This document shows positions 55,885 to 64,000 of a stretch of 64,000 bases of DNA, one piece after another. Source of the stretch: CAVVNP01 sp963800235 (GTDB lineage: Bacteria > Actinomycetota > Acidimicrobiia > Acidimicrobiales > Iamiaceae); the NCBI GenBank assembly GCA_963800235.1, contig CAWDAD010000001.1, forward strand, positions 124,001 to 188,000, written 5' to 3'. A program made the translations under genes and the position numbers. Numbering within the stretch: position 1 is the first letter of the stretch; each line of letters starts with the position of its first letter. The notes under the pieces are model-generated. The model saw nothing but the letters and a program-made list of their open reading frames with translations. It did not search any database and had not been told where the DNA came from.

Positions 55885-57531
55885 GTGCTGGTAGAGCTGG
55901 CGGTCCGCGACCTCGGGGTGATCCGCGAGCTGCGGGTCGTGCTCGGACCCGGGATGACGGCGCTCACCGGCGAGACCGGTGCCGGCAAGACCCTGGTGGT
56001 CGAGGCCCTCGACCTGCTCCTCGGCGGCCGGGCCGAGGGAGCGCTGGTGCGCACCGGCGCCGCCGAGGCGACCGTCGAGGGGCGCTTCGTGGTCGACGGG
56101 GAGGAGCTGGTGCTGCGCCGGGCGGTGCCGGCCTCGGGCCGCAGTCGCGCCTACGTCGACGGCCGGATGGCGACCGCCGCCGAGCTGTCGGAGGTCGGCC
56201 GCGACCTGGTCGACCTGCACGGCCAGCACGCCCACCAGAGCCTGCTGGCCCCCGCCGTCCAGCGCGACGCCCTCGATCGCTACGGGGGCATCGACCCCGC
56301 CCCGCTGGCCGCCGCCCGGGCCGAGGAGGCCGCCATCGCCGCCCGGCTCGAGGCCCTGGGCGGCGACCGGGGCGCCCGCGAGCGCGAGCTCGACCTGCTG
56401 CGCTTCCAGCTCGACGAGCTCGACGCCGCCCGGCTGGTCGAGCCCGACGAGGACGACCGGCTCGACGAGGAGCAGGACGAGCTGGCGGCGGTCACCGCCG
56501 ACCGCGAAGCGGCGGCCGAGGCCCTGGCCGCGCTGTCGGCCGACGGACCGGTGCACGACGGGATCGGCCGGGCCCGTGCCGCCCTCGACGGGTCCCGACG
56601 CTTCGCGTCCCTGGCGGAGCGGGTCCGATCGGTGGAGGCCGAGGTCGCCGACATCGGCGCCGAGGTGCGGGGCGCCGGCGAGGCGGTCGAGGAGCGCCCG
56701 GAGCGGCTGGCCGAGATCCGGGCCCGACGCCAGCTGCTGCGCGACCTGGTCCGCAAGTACGGGACCGCATCCGGCCACGGCGACGGCGGCCCGGGCAGCC
56801 TGGGCTCGGTCCTCGACTACCGCGAGGAGATCCGCGCCCGGCTGGCCGAGCTGCAGGGCGACGAGGTCACCGTGGCGCGGCTGGAGCAGGAGCGCGACCG
56901 GGCCCGCCGGGCGGTGGCCGCCGAGCAGGCCCGGGTCGGTGCCGCCCGCCGGGCGGCGGCCCCCGGCCTGGCCGCTGCCGTCGAGGACGAGCTGCGGGAG
57001 CTGGCCATGCCACGCGCCCGGGTCGAGGTCGAGGTGGGGGCGGACCCCGGCGACCGGGTGGCGGTGCTGCTGGCGGCCAATCCCGGCGCGGAGCCCCGGC
57101 CGCTCGCCAAGGTCGCCTCCGGCGGGGAGCTGGCACGGGCCATGCTGGCGGTCCGGCTGGTGCTGACCGCCGGGCCGCCGGTGCTGGTGTTCGACGAGGT
57201 CGACGCGGGCGTCGGGGGGGCGGCGGCCGCCGCGGTCGGACGGGCCCTGGCCCGCGTGGCGACCGACCACCAGGTGCTGGTCGTCACCCACCTCGCCCAG
57301 GTGGCGGCCTGCGCGGACGCCCAGGTGGTGGTGACCAAGCACCAGGAGGGCGAGGAGACCACCTCCGAGCTGGCGCCGGTCGACGGGAGGGCCCGGGTCA
57401 CCGAGCTGGCCCGGATGCTGAGCGGGTCACCCGACGCCGCCGTCGCCCGGGAGCACGCCGGTGAGCTGCTCGCCGACGCCGAGCGCGATCGCGCCGGACG
57501 GGGCCGCCGCCGGGTGCGCGAGGGGGTGTGA
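55885..57531 (+). CDS. recN: DNA repair protein RecN
   Basis: A 548-residue SMC-like ATPase acting at double-strand breaks. Walker A GETGAGKTLVVEAL near residue 30, VDLHGQHAHQSLL near 110, a long heptad-rich coiled coil (about 150-370), signature KVASGGELARAML, Walker B VLVFDEVDAGVGG and the downstream H-loop VVTHLAQVAACAD. GTG start seven bases after nadK. Third-base composition is uniform. Confidence 0.95.
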   Translation: MLVELAVRDLGVIRELRVVLGPGMTALTGETGAGKTLVVEALDLLLGGRAEGALVRTGAAEATVEGRFVVDGEELVLRRAVPASGRSRAYVDGRMATAAELSEVGRDLVDLHGQHAHQSLLAPAVQRDALDRYGGIDPAPLAAARAEEAAIAARLEALGGDRGARERELDLLRFQLDELDAARLVEPDEDDRLDEEQDELAAVTADREAAAEALAALSADGPVHDGIGRARAALDGSRRFASLAERVRSVEAEVADIGAEVRGAGEAVEERPERLAEIRARRQLLRDLVRKYGTASGHGDGGPGSLGSVLDYREEIRARLAELQGDEVTVARLEQERDRARRAVAAEQARVGAARRAAAPGLAAAVEDELRELAMPRARVEVEVGADPGDRVAVLLAANPGAEPRPLAKVASGGELARAMLAVRLVLTAGPPVLVFDEVDAGVGGAAAAAVGRALARVATDHQVLVVTHLAQVAACADAQVVVTKHQEGEETTSELAPVDGRARVTELARMLSGSPDAAVAREHAGELLADAERDRAGRGRRRVREGV

Positions 57532-57532
57532 G

Positions 57533-58669
57533 ATGGCCAGCCAGCAGCGGGACCGCCCGACCATCGCCGGCGTGGCCCGGGTCGACCGCCGGACCAAGGA
57601 CCTCGTCAAGCGGATCCTGCCGGGGGAGATCGCGGTGATCGACCACGAGGACCTCGACCGGGTCGCGGCCGAGACCCTGGTCCAGGCGCAGGTGGGGGCG
57701 GTGGTGAACGCCGCCGACTCCATGTCGGGCCGCTACCCGAACGTCGGGCCCCTGCTCGTCGCCGCCGCCGGCATCCCGCTGCTCGACGGCGTCGGTCGCG
57801 AGGTCATGGAGCGGGTCGGGGACGGGGTGGCGGTCTGCCTGCAGGGCGAGGATCTGCGCCTCGGTGAGGAGACCGTGGCCTCGGGCACCCGCCAGACCCT
57901 CGAGACGCTGGAGGCGCAGATCCAGGAGGCGAGGGAGAGCATGGGCGACGAGCTCTCCCGCTTCGCCGAGAACACCCTGACCTACCTCCAGAAGGAGGGG
58001 TCGCTGCTGCTCGACCAGCCCGACCTGCCACCGACCAGGCTCGACTTCCGGGGTCGCCAGGTGCTGATCGTGGTGCGGGGCATCGACTACCGCGAGGACC
58101 TGGCCATCCTGCGCAACAGCGGATACCTGCGGGAGGTGGCGCCCATCCTGGTCGGCGTCGACGGCGGGGCCGACGCCCTGCTCGAGGTCGGGTACAAGCC
58201 GGACCTCATCATCGGCGACTTCGACTCGGTGGGGGAGCGGGCGCTTCGTTGCGGGGCCGAGCTCATCGTCCACGGCTACGCCGACGGCCGGGCGCCCGGG
58301 GCGTCCCGCCTCGACGAGCTCGACCTGCCCTACGAGGTGTTCGCCTCGGTGGGCACCAGCGAGGACATCGCCATGCTGCTCGCCTTCGAGTCGGGAGCCG
58401 AGCTGATCGTGGCGGTCGGCACCCACAACTCGATGGTCGAGTTCCTGGACAAGGGCCGCCAGGGCATGTCCTCGACCTTCCTCGTCCGCATGAAGGTGGG
58501 GCCGATCCTGGTCGATGCGAAGGGCGTCAGCCGGCTGTACCAGGCTCGGGTGCGTCGCCGCGACCTGCTGCTCATGGTGACCGCCGCCCTCTTCACCCTG
58601 GTCGTCATCGTGATCATCAGCGAGCCGATCAGACTGTGGATCAGAGCCGTGTGGCTGTCGCTCACCTGA
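57533..58669 (+). CDS. steA: SteA-like septation protein (Rv1697 family)
   Basis: A 378-residue protein with a thiamine-pyrophosphokinase-like fold: VVNAADSMSGRYPNVGPLLV near residue 55, DFRGRQVLIVVRGIDY near 175, GYKPDLIIGDFDSVGERALR near 220 and ASVGTSEDIAMLLAFESGAE near 275. One membrane segment lies at about residues 345-366, close to the end. In corynebacteria SteA together with SteB controls the peptidoglycan hydrolase RipA at the septum. Starts two bases after recN; steB follows after 19 bases. Confidence 0.9.
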   Translation: MASQQRDRPTIAGVARVDRRTKDLVKRILPGEIAVIDHEDLDRVAAETLVQAQVGAVVNAADSMSGRYPNVGPLLVAAAGIPLLDGVGREVMERVGDGVAVCLQGEDLRLGEETVASGTRQTLETLEAQIQEARESMGDELSRFAENTLTYLQKEGSLLLDQPDLPPTRLDFRGRQVLIVVRGIDYREDLAILRNSGYLREVAPILVGVDGGADALLEVGYKPDLIIGDFDSVGERALRCGAELIVHGYADGRAPGASRLDELDLPYEVFASVGTSEDIAMLLAFESGAELIVAVGTHNSMVEFLDKGRQGMSSTFLVRMKVGPILVDAKGVSRLYQARVRRRDLLLMVTAALFTLVVIVIISEPIRLWIRAVWLSLT

Positions 58670-58688
58670 CCCGACCCGGACCGGTGCC

Positions 58689-59783
58689 GTGATCAACTTC
58701 CGCTACCACATCATCAGCATCACCGCGGTGTTCCTCGCCCTCGGGCTGGGGCTCGCCCTCGGGACCTCGTTCGGCAACCGGGCGCTGGTGAGCAGCCTCC
58801 AGAACACCCAGCGCAGCCTCGACCGCGAGGTCCACAGCAAGCGCGACGAGAACAGCAAGCTGCGGGCCGAGGCCGCGCAGGCCAAGGAGCGGTCCGACCG
58901 CTTCGCCCAGCAGGCGGTGCTCGGGCCGCTCGTCTCCGGCCAGCTCGAGGGCGTCCCGGTGCTGATGATCGCCCCGACCGGCATCGACGAGGCGTCCCTC
59001 ACCCGGGTGCGCACCGCGCTGACGACCTCGGGGGCCTCCTTCGCCGGCACCCTGCGGATCGACCGGCGCTTCGCGCTCGAGGGGGACAACGCCGCCAAAG
59101 CGGCCACCATCCTCAACCTGCCCGTCACGACCCCCCGGGCGGACCTGCGCCGCCGGTTGGTGAACGAGCTGGCCGCCGCCCTGCGGCAGGGGGCCACCAT
59201 CAGCGGGGTCACGCCGACCACCGCTCCGGCCACCTCGACGACCACCACGACCGAGCCGGCCGGCTCGACCACCACCGCCGGGCCCAGCGCCAGCTCCACC
59301 TCCACGACCACCGCGCCGACCGGCGAGACCGCAGCCGGTCAGGAGCCGGCGGTCATCACCGCCCTGCGCGACGCCGGGTTCCTGCAGCTCGAGCCGCCGG
59401 ACAACGGCAGCAAGTCCGACCCGATCGTCCTGGACGGGGGCTACCGGTACCTGTTCGTGTCGGGGCCGGGGGCCGACCTGCCCGATGCCGACCTCCTCCT
59501 CCCGCTGGTGCGGGCCCTGGCCGAGTCGCCCGGCGTGCCGGTCGTGGTGGCGTCCGCGGCGGTTGGTGACGACCCCGAAGCGGTGCGGACCCAGGTGGTC
59601 GGCCCCATCCGGGACGACCCGGCCGTGAGCCAGTCGGTCTCGACCGTCGACGACCTGGAGTCGTTCCAGGGCATCGCCGCCACCGTGCTCGCCCTGCAGG
59701 AGGCCGGCAGCGGTCGCCACGGGCAGTACGGGGTCGGCCAGGGCGCGACCGCGCCGCTGCCGCCGGTGCCCAACGGCCCGTGA
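58689..59783 (+). CDS. steB: SteB/MctB-like membrane-anchored protein (Rv1698 family)
   Basis: A 364-residue protein with one N-terminal membrane segment (residues 8-27, ISITAVFLALGLGLALGTSF), then a coiled coil (about 35-75) and an extracytoplasmic domain. The family was named for a mycobacterial outer-membrane copper protein (MctB) but is the SteA partner in corynebacteria. Here the external domain is split by a Thr/Ser/Pro-rich linker at about residues 174-217, with runs of threonine such as STTTTTEPAG. GTG start; GTGA overlap with murJ. Confidence 0.85.
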   Translation: MINFRYHIISITAVFLALGLGLALGTSFGNRALVSSLQNTQRSLDREVHSKRDENSKLRAEAAQAKERSDRFAQQAVLGPLVSGQLEGVPVLMIAPTGIDEASLTRVRTALTTSGASFAGTLRIDRRFALEGDNAAKAATILNLPVTTPRADLRRRLVNELAAALRQGATISGVTPTTAPATSTTTTTEPAGSTTTAGPSASSTSTTTAPTGETAAGQEPAVITALRDAGFLQLEPPDNGSKSDPIVLDGGYRYLFVSGPGADLPDADLLLPLVRALAESPGVPVVVASAAVGDDPEAVRTQVVGPIRDDPAVSQSVSTVDDLESFQGIAATVLALQEAGSGRHGQYGVGQGATAPLPPVPNGP

Positions 59784-61465
59784 CCGACGCGGCGGCCGGC
59801 CTCGACCCGGCGCAGCCGGCCCCGCTGGCACCCGTCGGTGACGGGCCCGAGGCGCCCGGCGAGCCCGCGGCGCCGGAGCAGCCCGACCGGCTCGGTCGCG
59901 ACACCGCCGCCATCACGGTCGGGAACCTGCTCTCGCGCGTCACCGGCTTCGCCCGGGTGGTGGCGGTCGGCGCCGCCCTCGGGATCACCCGCCTCGGCGA
60001 CACCTACCAGAGCGCCAACGAGGTCTCGAACATCCTGTTCGAGCTGCTGGCCGGCGGCCTGCTCTACGCGGTGCTGGTCCCGACCTTCGTCGGGCTGCTC
60101 GACCGGGGCGAGCGACGACGGGCCGCCGACCTGGGTGGGGCGCTGCTCGGGAGGATGCTGGCCGCCCTCGCCGCCCTGGTCGTGCTCGGCGGCCTGGTCG
60201 GACCGTGGATCATGCGCCTCTTCACCATCGGCGTCCCCGCCGGCGGCCTGCGGTCCCGTCAGATCGAGCTGGGCGCCTTCCTGCTGTGGTTCTTCCTGCC
60301 GCAGCTCCTGCTGTACGCGACCGGCGCGGTGGCCACCGCCCTGCTCCAGGCCGACCGCCGGTTCCTCGCTGCCGCCCTCGCCCCGGTGTGCAACAACGTG
60401 GTCGTCATCGCCATCATGGGCGCCTTCGCCGCGGGGGCCGACGACCGCGTCGCCGACACCCTCCGGCTCACCGGGGTGCAGGAGCTGGTGCTCGGCCTGG
60501 GCACCACCGCCGGCGTGCTGGTGATGGTCGCCATCCCCGTGCTGGCGGCCCGGCGCGTCGGCCTGGCCGGTCGTCCCCGCTGGCGGGGTGGCGAGGGCCT
60601 CGGCACCCTCGCCCGCAAGGGGATCTGGGGCGCCGGCCACATCGGGCTCAACGAGGTGCTGATCTTCACCACCTACGTGCTGGCCTCGCGGGTGAGCGGC
60701 GGGCAGGCCGCCTTCCAGGTGGCCTTCACCTTCTTCCTGCTGCCCCACGCCCTGCTCGGCAACCCCGTCTTCACCGCCCTGTTCCCGCGCCTGTCGAGCC
60801 ACGCCGCCCGCGACGACCGGGCCCGGTTCTGCTCGGACCTGTCGATGGGCTTGCGGACCACGACCCTGCTGCTGCTGCCGGCGGCCGGGCTGCTCGCCTC
60901 CCTCGCCCTGCCGGGCCTCACCGTGATCAAGGGGTTCGGGCAGTTCGACGGCCGGGGCGTCGCCCTGGTGGCCGAGGTGGTGGCCGCCTACGCCTTCGGC
61001 CTGCTCGGCTACACCGGCTTCTTCCTGCTGACCCGGGCCAGCTACGCCCTCGACGACGTCCGGACGCCGACCGTCGTGAACCTCGGGGTCACCGCCTTCG
61101 CGGTGGTGGGCATGGCGGGGGCATCGGCCGCCGCCAGCGGCGACGGCAAGGTCGTGGTGCTGGGCCTCGTCCACGCGGTGGCCGTCACCGGCGGCACGGT
61201 GGTGCTCGGGTTCGTGCTGCGCCGTCGGCTCGACCGGCCCGTGCCCGTCGGCGCCACCCTGGTGCGGGCCGGGGCGGCCACCGCCGCCGCCTGCGCGGTG
61301 GCCTGGGCGGTGTCGAGCGCCGTCGGCTGGTCGAGCCGATCGGCGGCCGCCATCGCCCTGGTGACGGCCAGCGCCGCCGCGCTGGCTGCCTACGCCGCCG
61401 TGCTGGCGCTGCTGCGCACCCCCGAGCTGGCCCGTCTCCGCGCCGGTCGTCACCGGCGGTTCTGA
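59780..61465 (+). CDS. murJ: Lipid II flippase MurJ (MviN family)
   Basis: A 561-residue membrane protein with about 14 segments. After a disordered 40-residue acidic N-terminus, NLLSRVTGFARVVAVGAALG and the TYQSANEVSNILFELLAGG, YAVLVPTFVGLLDRGERR stretches are the MurJ N-terminal signature; RKGIWGAGHIGLNEVLIFTT and FFLLPHALLGNPVFTALFPR follow. It moves lipid II across the membrane for cell-wall synthesis. It lacks the kinase-like C-terminal extension of mycobacterial MviN. Co-translated with steB; the next gene is 19 bases on. Confidence 0.93.
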   Translation: MTDAAAGLDPAQPAPLAPVGDGPEAPGEPAAPEQPDRLGRDTAAITVGNLLSRVTGFARVVAVGAALGITRLGDTYQSANEVSNILFELLAGGLLYAVLVPTFVGLLDRGERRRAADLGGALLGRMLAALAALVVLGGLVGPWIMRLFTIGVPAGGLRSRQIELGAFLLWFFLPQLLLYATGAVATALLQADRRFLAAALAPVCNNVVVIAIMGAFAAGADDRVADTLRLTGVQELVLGLGTTAGVLVMVAIPVLAARRVGLAGRPRWRGGEGLGTLARKGIWGAGHIGLNEVLIFTTYVLASRVSGGQAAFQVAFTFFLLPHALLGNPVFTALFPRLSSHAARDDRARFCSDLSMGLRTTTLLLLPAAGLLASLALPGLTVIKGFGQFDGRGVALVAEVVAAYAFGLLGYTGFFLLTRASYALDDVRTPTVVNLGVTAFAVVGMAGASAAASGDGKVVVLGLVHAVAVTGGTVVLGFVLRRRLDRPVPVGATLVRAGAATAAACAVAWAVSSAVGWSSRSAAAIALVTASAAALAAYAAVLALLRTPELARLRAGRHRRF

Positions 61466-61484
61466 CAGGATTCACCGCAGCGCC

Positions 61485-64000
61485 ATGAGCACCGTCGTCG
61501 CCATCGTGCCGGCCAAGGACCGGCAGGACTCGGTCGCCGCCACCGTCGGTGCGCTGCGGAGCCTGGCCGACGTCCGCCGGGTCCTGGTGGTGGACGACGG
61601 CTCGACCGACGGCACCGCCGAGGCGGCCCGGCGCGCCGGGGCCGCCGTGCTGCGACTCCACCGCAACCACGGCAAGGGCGACGCGGTGCTGGCGGGGGTC
61701 GCGGCCGAGCCCGACGCCGACGTGTACCTGCTGATCGACGCCGACCTGGCCGAGACGGCCGCGGTGGCCGACGCGCTGCTGGCACCGGTGCTCGACGACC
61801 GGGCCGACATGACCGTCGCCGTGCTGCCCCCTGCCGCAGGCCGGGGTGGGTTCGGGCTGGTCAGGCGACTGGCCGGGCGGGGCATCGAGCGGGCCGGCGG
61901 TCCCACCACCCGAGCGCCGCTGTCGGGACAGCGGGCGGTTCGGGCCCCGATCCTGCAGCGGCTCACCGGCGCGCCCCGCTTCGGACTGGAGGTGGCGCTC
62001 ACCGTCGACGCCGCCCGGGCCGGAGCCCGGATCCTCGAGGTCGAGGCGCCGATGGAGCACCGCCACACCGGCCGGTCGTGGCGCGGCTTCGCCCACCGGG
62101 CCCGCCAGGGCGGCGACATCGTGGCCGCCCTGTGGCCCCGCCTCCTCGGCGGCCGCCGCCGGCTGGTCGGCCTGCTCGCGGTCACCGCCCTGGCGCTGGT
62201 CGCGCTGGTCGTCATGAGCGGCCGGGCCCAACCGGTCGGCGTGGCCCAGACCACCCGTCCCCGCAAGGTGCTGCTCTTCGGCATCCCCCGGTTCAGCATC
62301 GACGACCTCGCCGCCGGCCGCATGCCCAACCTGTCGAGGCTGGCCCGCACGGGTGCGGTGTCGGTGAACAGCACCCGCTCCATGTCGTCGACCCCGGCCC
62401 CGACCGAGACCTACGCCACCATCGGTGCCGGCGTCCGGGTGACGCCCGACTCCAGCGCCGCCGACGCCCGCATGGCCGACGATCCGGTCGAGGGCAGCAC
62501 GGCCCGCCAGGTCGTCGACCGGCGCACCGGGCGGACCGCCACGGGCGAGGTGGTCGTGGTCGGCGGTCCCAAGGCCATCGCCGGCACGCCGTCGGACGTG
62601 GGCAGCGCCCCCGGGGCGTTCGGCCAGGCGCTCGACCGCGCCGGACGCCGGGTCGCGGTGATCAACAACGGCGACACCGTCGACGAGCTGGGCAACACCC
62701 AGGTCAGCCGACCCGCCGCCGTGGCGGTGATGAACAAGGCGGCGTCGGTCGACCTCGGCGACGTGTCCGGCTCGGTCGGCGACGGGAGCCTCGACATCGA
62801 GCTGCTGCAGCGGGACCCGGCCGCCCCCTTCGGCATCCGAGCCAACCCGGGCGCGGTGGTGGCCAAGACCGAGCGGGCGCTGCAGCAGGCCGACGTGGTG
62901 CTCGTCGACCCCGGCGACACCGACCGGGCGGGCCAGTACGCGCCGTCGACCTCGGGAGGCGAGGCCGAGGCGCTCCGCCGCACCGCCCTGCGCCACACCG
63001 ACGACATCCTCGGCCGGCTGGCCGACCACCTGCCGAGGGGGACGCTGCTGCTGGTGGTCGGGGTGAGCCCGCCGGCCGACGGCTGGGGCCTCACCCCGGT
63101 GGTGGCCTACGGCGCCGGCGTCCGCCACGGCTACCTGTACTCCCCGTCGACCCGTCGGACGGGGCTCACCACCACCACCGACCTGGCGCCCACGGTGCTG
63201 CACGACCTGGGCGTGCCCGTCCCGGCCGGCATGGTCGGCTCGCCGCTGCAGTACCAGCCGGGCACCGTCGACCTCGGCCACCTGCAGGCCCTCGACGCGG
63301 CGGCCACCTCCCGCGAGGACGTCTACGGCGGCATGACCAACACCTTCATCGTGCTGATGGCGGTCGTGTACCTGGCCCTGCTGGTGCTCGTGCTGCAGCG
63401 CCGGGAGCGCTCCCGGACCGCCCGGCTGCTGCGGCTGGCCGTGCTGGCCACCGCCGCCTGGCCCCTGGCCACCTTCCTGCTGCGGGCCCTCCCGACCTCG
63501 GTGGGGCAGGGGGCCGCCAGCCAGGTCGCCGTCTGGGTGCTGGCGGTCGCCCTCGCCCTGGTGGCCGACCGCTGGCGCACCGGTCCGCTGGCGCCGCTCA
63601 CCCGCATCTGCGGCCTCACGGTGGTGGTCGTGCTCGTGGACCTCGCCCTCGGCGCCGATCTCCAGCAGCTCACCGTGCTCGGCTACTCGCCGCACGCCGC
63701 CGCTCGCTACACGGGCATCGGCAACATGGCCTTCGGCGCCCTGGCCGGCGCGGCGGCGGTGTGGGCGCTCATCCGGGTCGACCGGGTCGATCCGCGGGAC
63801 CGCGCCGGTCGGGACCAGGCGCTGCTCGTGGCCGCCGCCATCTTCGTGCTGGTGGTGGTGGCCGACGGGTGGCCCACCCTCGGCTCGGACGTCGGCGGCG
63901 TGCTGACGCTGGTGCCGGTCTACGGGCTGGCCTGGTTCGTCGCCTCGGGCCGCAAGGTCCGGTGGCGGATTGTGCTCTTGCTCGGGGCCGCCACCGCGGT
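61485..64000 (+). CDS. Family-2 glycosyltransferase fused to an alkaline-phosphatase-like, multi-spanning membrane protein (partial, runs off window)
   Basis: At least 838 residues, open to the right edge, with no stop between the parts. Residues about 1-215 are a GT2 domain: VVAIVPAKDRQDSVAATVGA, VLVVDDGSTDGTAEA and LLIDADLAE (DxD-type). A membrane segment (about 227-246) leads to an external domain (about 260-605) that resembles the alkaline phosphatase superfamily: MPNLSRLARTGAVSVNSTRS, STPAPTETYATIGAGVRV, then LLLVVGVSPPADGWGLTPVV. Metal-binding residues are not all obvious: the usual first aspartate (iDG) is replaced in LLFGIPRFSID. At least seven further membrane segments follow (from about 620). 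An internal ATG (62214) is in the same frame, so a separate gene is possible but not required. Role inferred: cell-envelope glycan or lipid modification. Confidence 0.75.
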   Translation, partial: MSTVVAIVPAKDRQDSVAATVGALRSLADVRRVLVVDDGSTDGTAEAARRAGAAVLRLHRNHGKGDAVLAGVAAEPDADVYLLIDADLAETAAVADALLAPVLDDRADMTVAVLPPAAGRGGFGLVRRLAGRGIERAGGPTTRAPLSGQRAVRAPILQRLTGAPRFGLEVALTVDAARAGARILEVEAPMEHRHTGRSWRGFAHRARQGGDIVAALWPRLLGGRRRLVGLLAVTALALVALVVMSGRAQPVGVAQTTRPRKVLLFGIPRFSIDDLAAGRMPNLSRLARTGAVSVNSTRSMSSTPAPTETYATIGAGVRVTPDSSAADARMADDPVEGSTARQVVDRRTGRTATGEVVVVGGPKAIAGTPSDVGSAPGAFGQALDRAGRRVAVINNGDTVDELGNTQVSRPAAVAVMNKAASVDLGDVSGSVGDGSLDIELLQRDPAAPFGIRANPGAVVAKTERALQQADVVLVDPGDTDRAGQYAPSTSGGEAEALRRTALRHTDDILGRLADHLPRGTLLLVVGVSPPADGWGLTPVVAYGAGVRHGYLYSPSTRRTGLTTTTDLAPTVLHDLGVPVPAGMVGSPLQYQPGTVDLGHLQALDAAATSREDVYGGMTNTFIVLMAVVYLALLVLVLQRRERSRTARLLRLAVLATAAWPLATFLLRALPTSVGQGAASQVAVWVLAVALALVADRWRTGPLAPLTRICGLTVVVVLVDLALGADLQQLTVLGYSPHAAARYTGIGNMAFGALAGAAAVWALIRVDRVDPRDRAGRDQALLVAAAIFVLVVVADGWPTLGSDVGGVLTLVPVYGLAWFVASGRKVRWRIVLLLGAATA

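Noticed and set aside
59205..59340. Tandem repeat of ACC/ACG/TCG units
   Set aside because: It is codon-level repetition of threonine and serine within the steB linker, not a DNA repeat element.

Overview
This window is about 64 kb of very GC-rich DNA from the chromosome of an actinobacterium. The proteasome/pupylation genes, the 16S rRNA sequence and the gene order fit class Acidimicrobiia (an Iamia/Ilumatobacter-like lineage); that placement is inferred from the sequence alone. Coding density is high. Neighbouring genes often overlap by 1-4 bases (ATGA, GTGA or TGATG junctions), and GTG starts are common. Many transcription units begin with a -10 box of the form TANNNT only 6-8 bases before the start codon, which indicates leaderless mRNAs.

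Layout. 0-5.3 kb: pupylation/proteasome locus (mpa C-terminus, a short HelD-like helicase, dop, pup, prcB, prcA; no pafA). 5.4-12.1 kb: def, fmt, rsmB and moaB, then an FMN riboswitch and the riboflavin genes ribD, ribE, ribBA and ribH. ribD, ribE and ribBA carry about ten single-base frame breaks, while ribH and the riboswitch are intact. 12.1-15.6 kb: an SDR oxidoreductase, hisG, a cold-shock-like protein, then galE and a DUF1844-like gene on the minus strand. 15.6-26.97 kb: infC (ATA start, structured leader), rpmI, rplT, an rRNA methyltransferase, a sensorless histidine kinase, pheS, pheT, two tandem KimA-like transporters and an OB-fold gene. 27.0-34.6 kb: argC-B-D-F-R-G-H behind an operator-like leaderless promoter, with argJ absent, then a thioesterase. 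34.7-41.2 kb: an ABC exporter pair, a 3-methyladenine DNA glycosylase, a NUDIX gene, a small membrane protein and tyrS (one frame break).

41.2-46.74 kb is a complete rRNA operon (promoter, boxB/boxA leader, 16S, tRNA-free spacer, 23S, 5S, strong terminator hairpin). 46.8-54.9 kb holds an RGG-rich TPR protein, an SSB-like protein, class I fructose-bisphosphate aldolase, the 2-oxoacid:ferredoxin oxidoreductase pair korA/korB, a DUF1015 gene and a phasin-like protein with a histone-H1-like tail. 55.0-64.0 kb is one co-directional run: nadK, recN, steA, steB/mctB, murJ, and an ORF running off the window that fuses a family-2 glycosyltransferase to an alkaline-phosphatase-like, multi-spanning membrane protein.

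From infC to steB the order parallels Mycobacterium tuberculosis Rv1641-Rv1698 (infC-rpmI-rplT-tsnR, pheST, arg, mpg-tyrS, TPR gene, ppnK-recN-Rv1697-Rv1698), so the backbone is ancestral. The lineage-specific parts are the kinase, the transporters, the rRNA operon, the aldolase/kor genes and the glycosyltransferase fusion. The most promising candidate for something undescribed is the steA-steB-murJ-fusion module, which looks like a cell-envelope or division unit.
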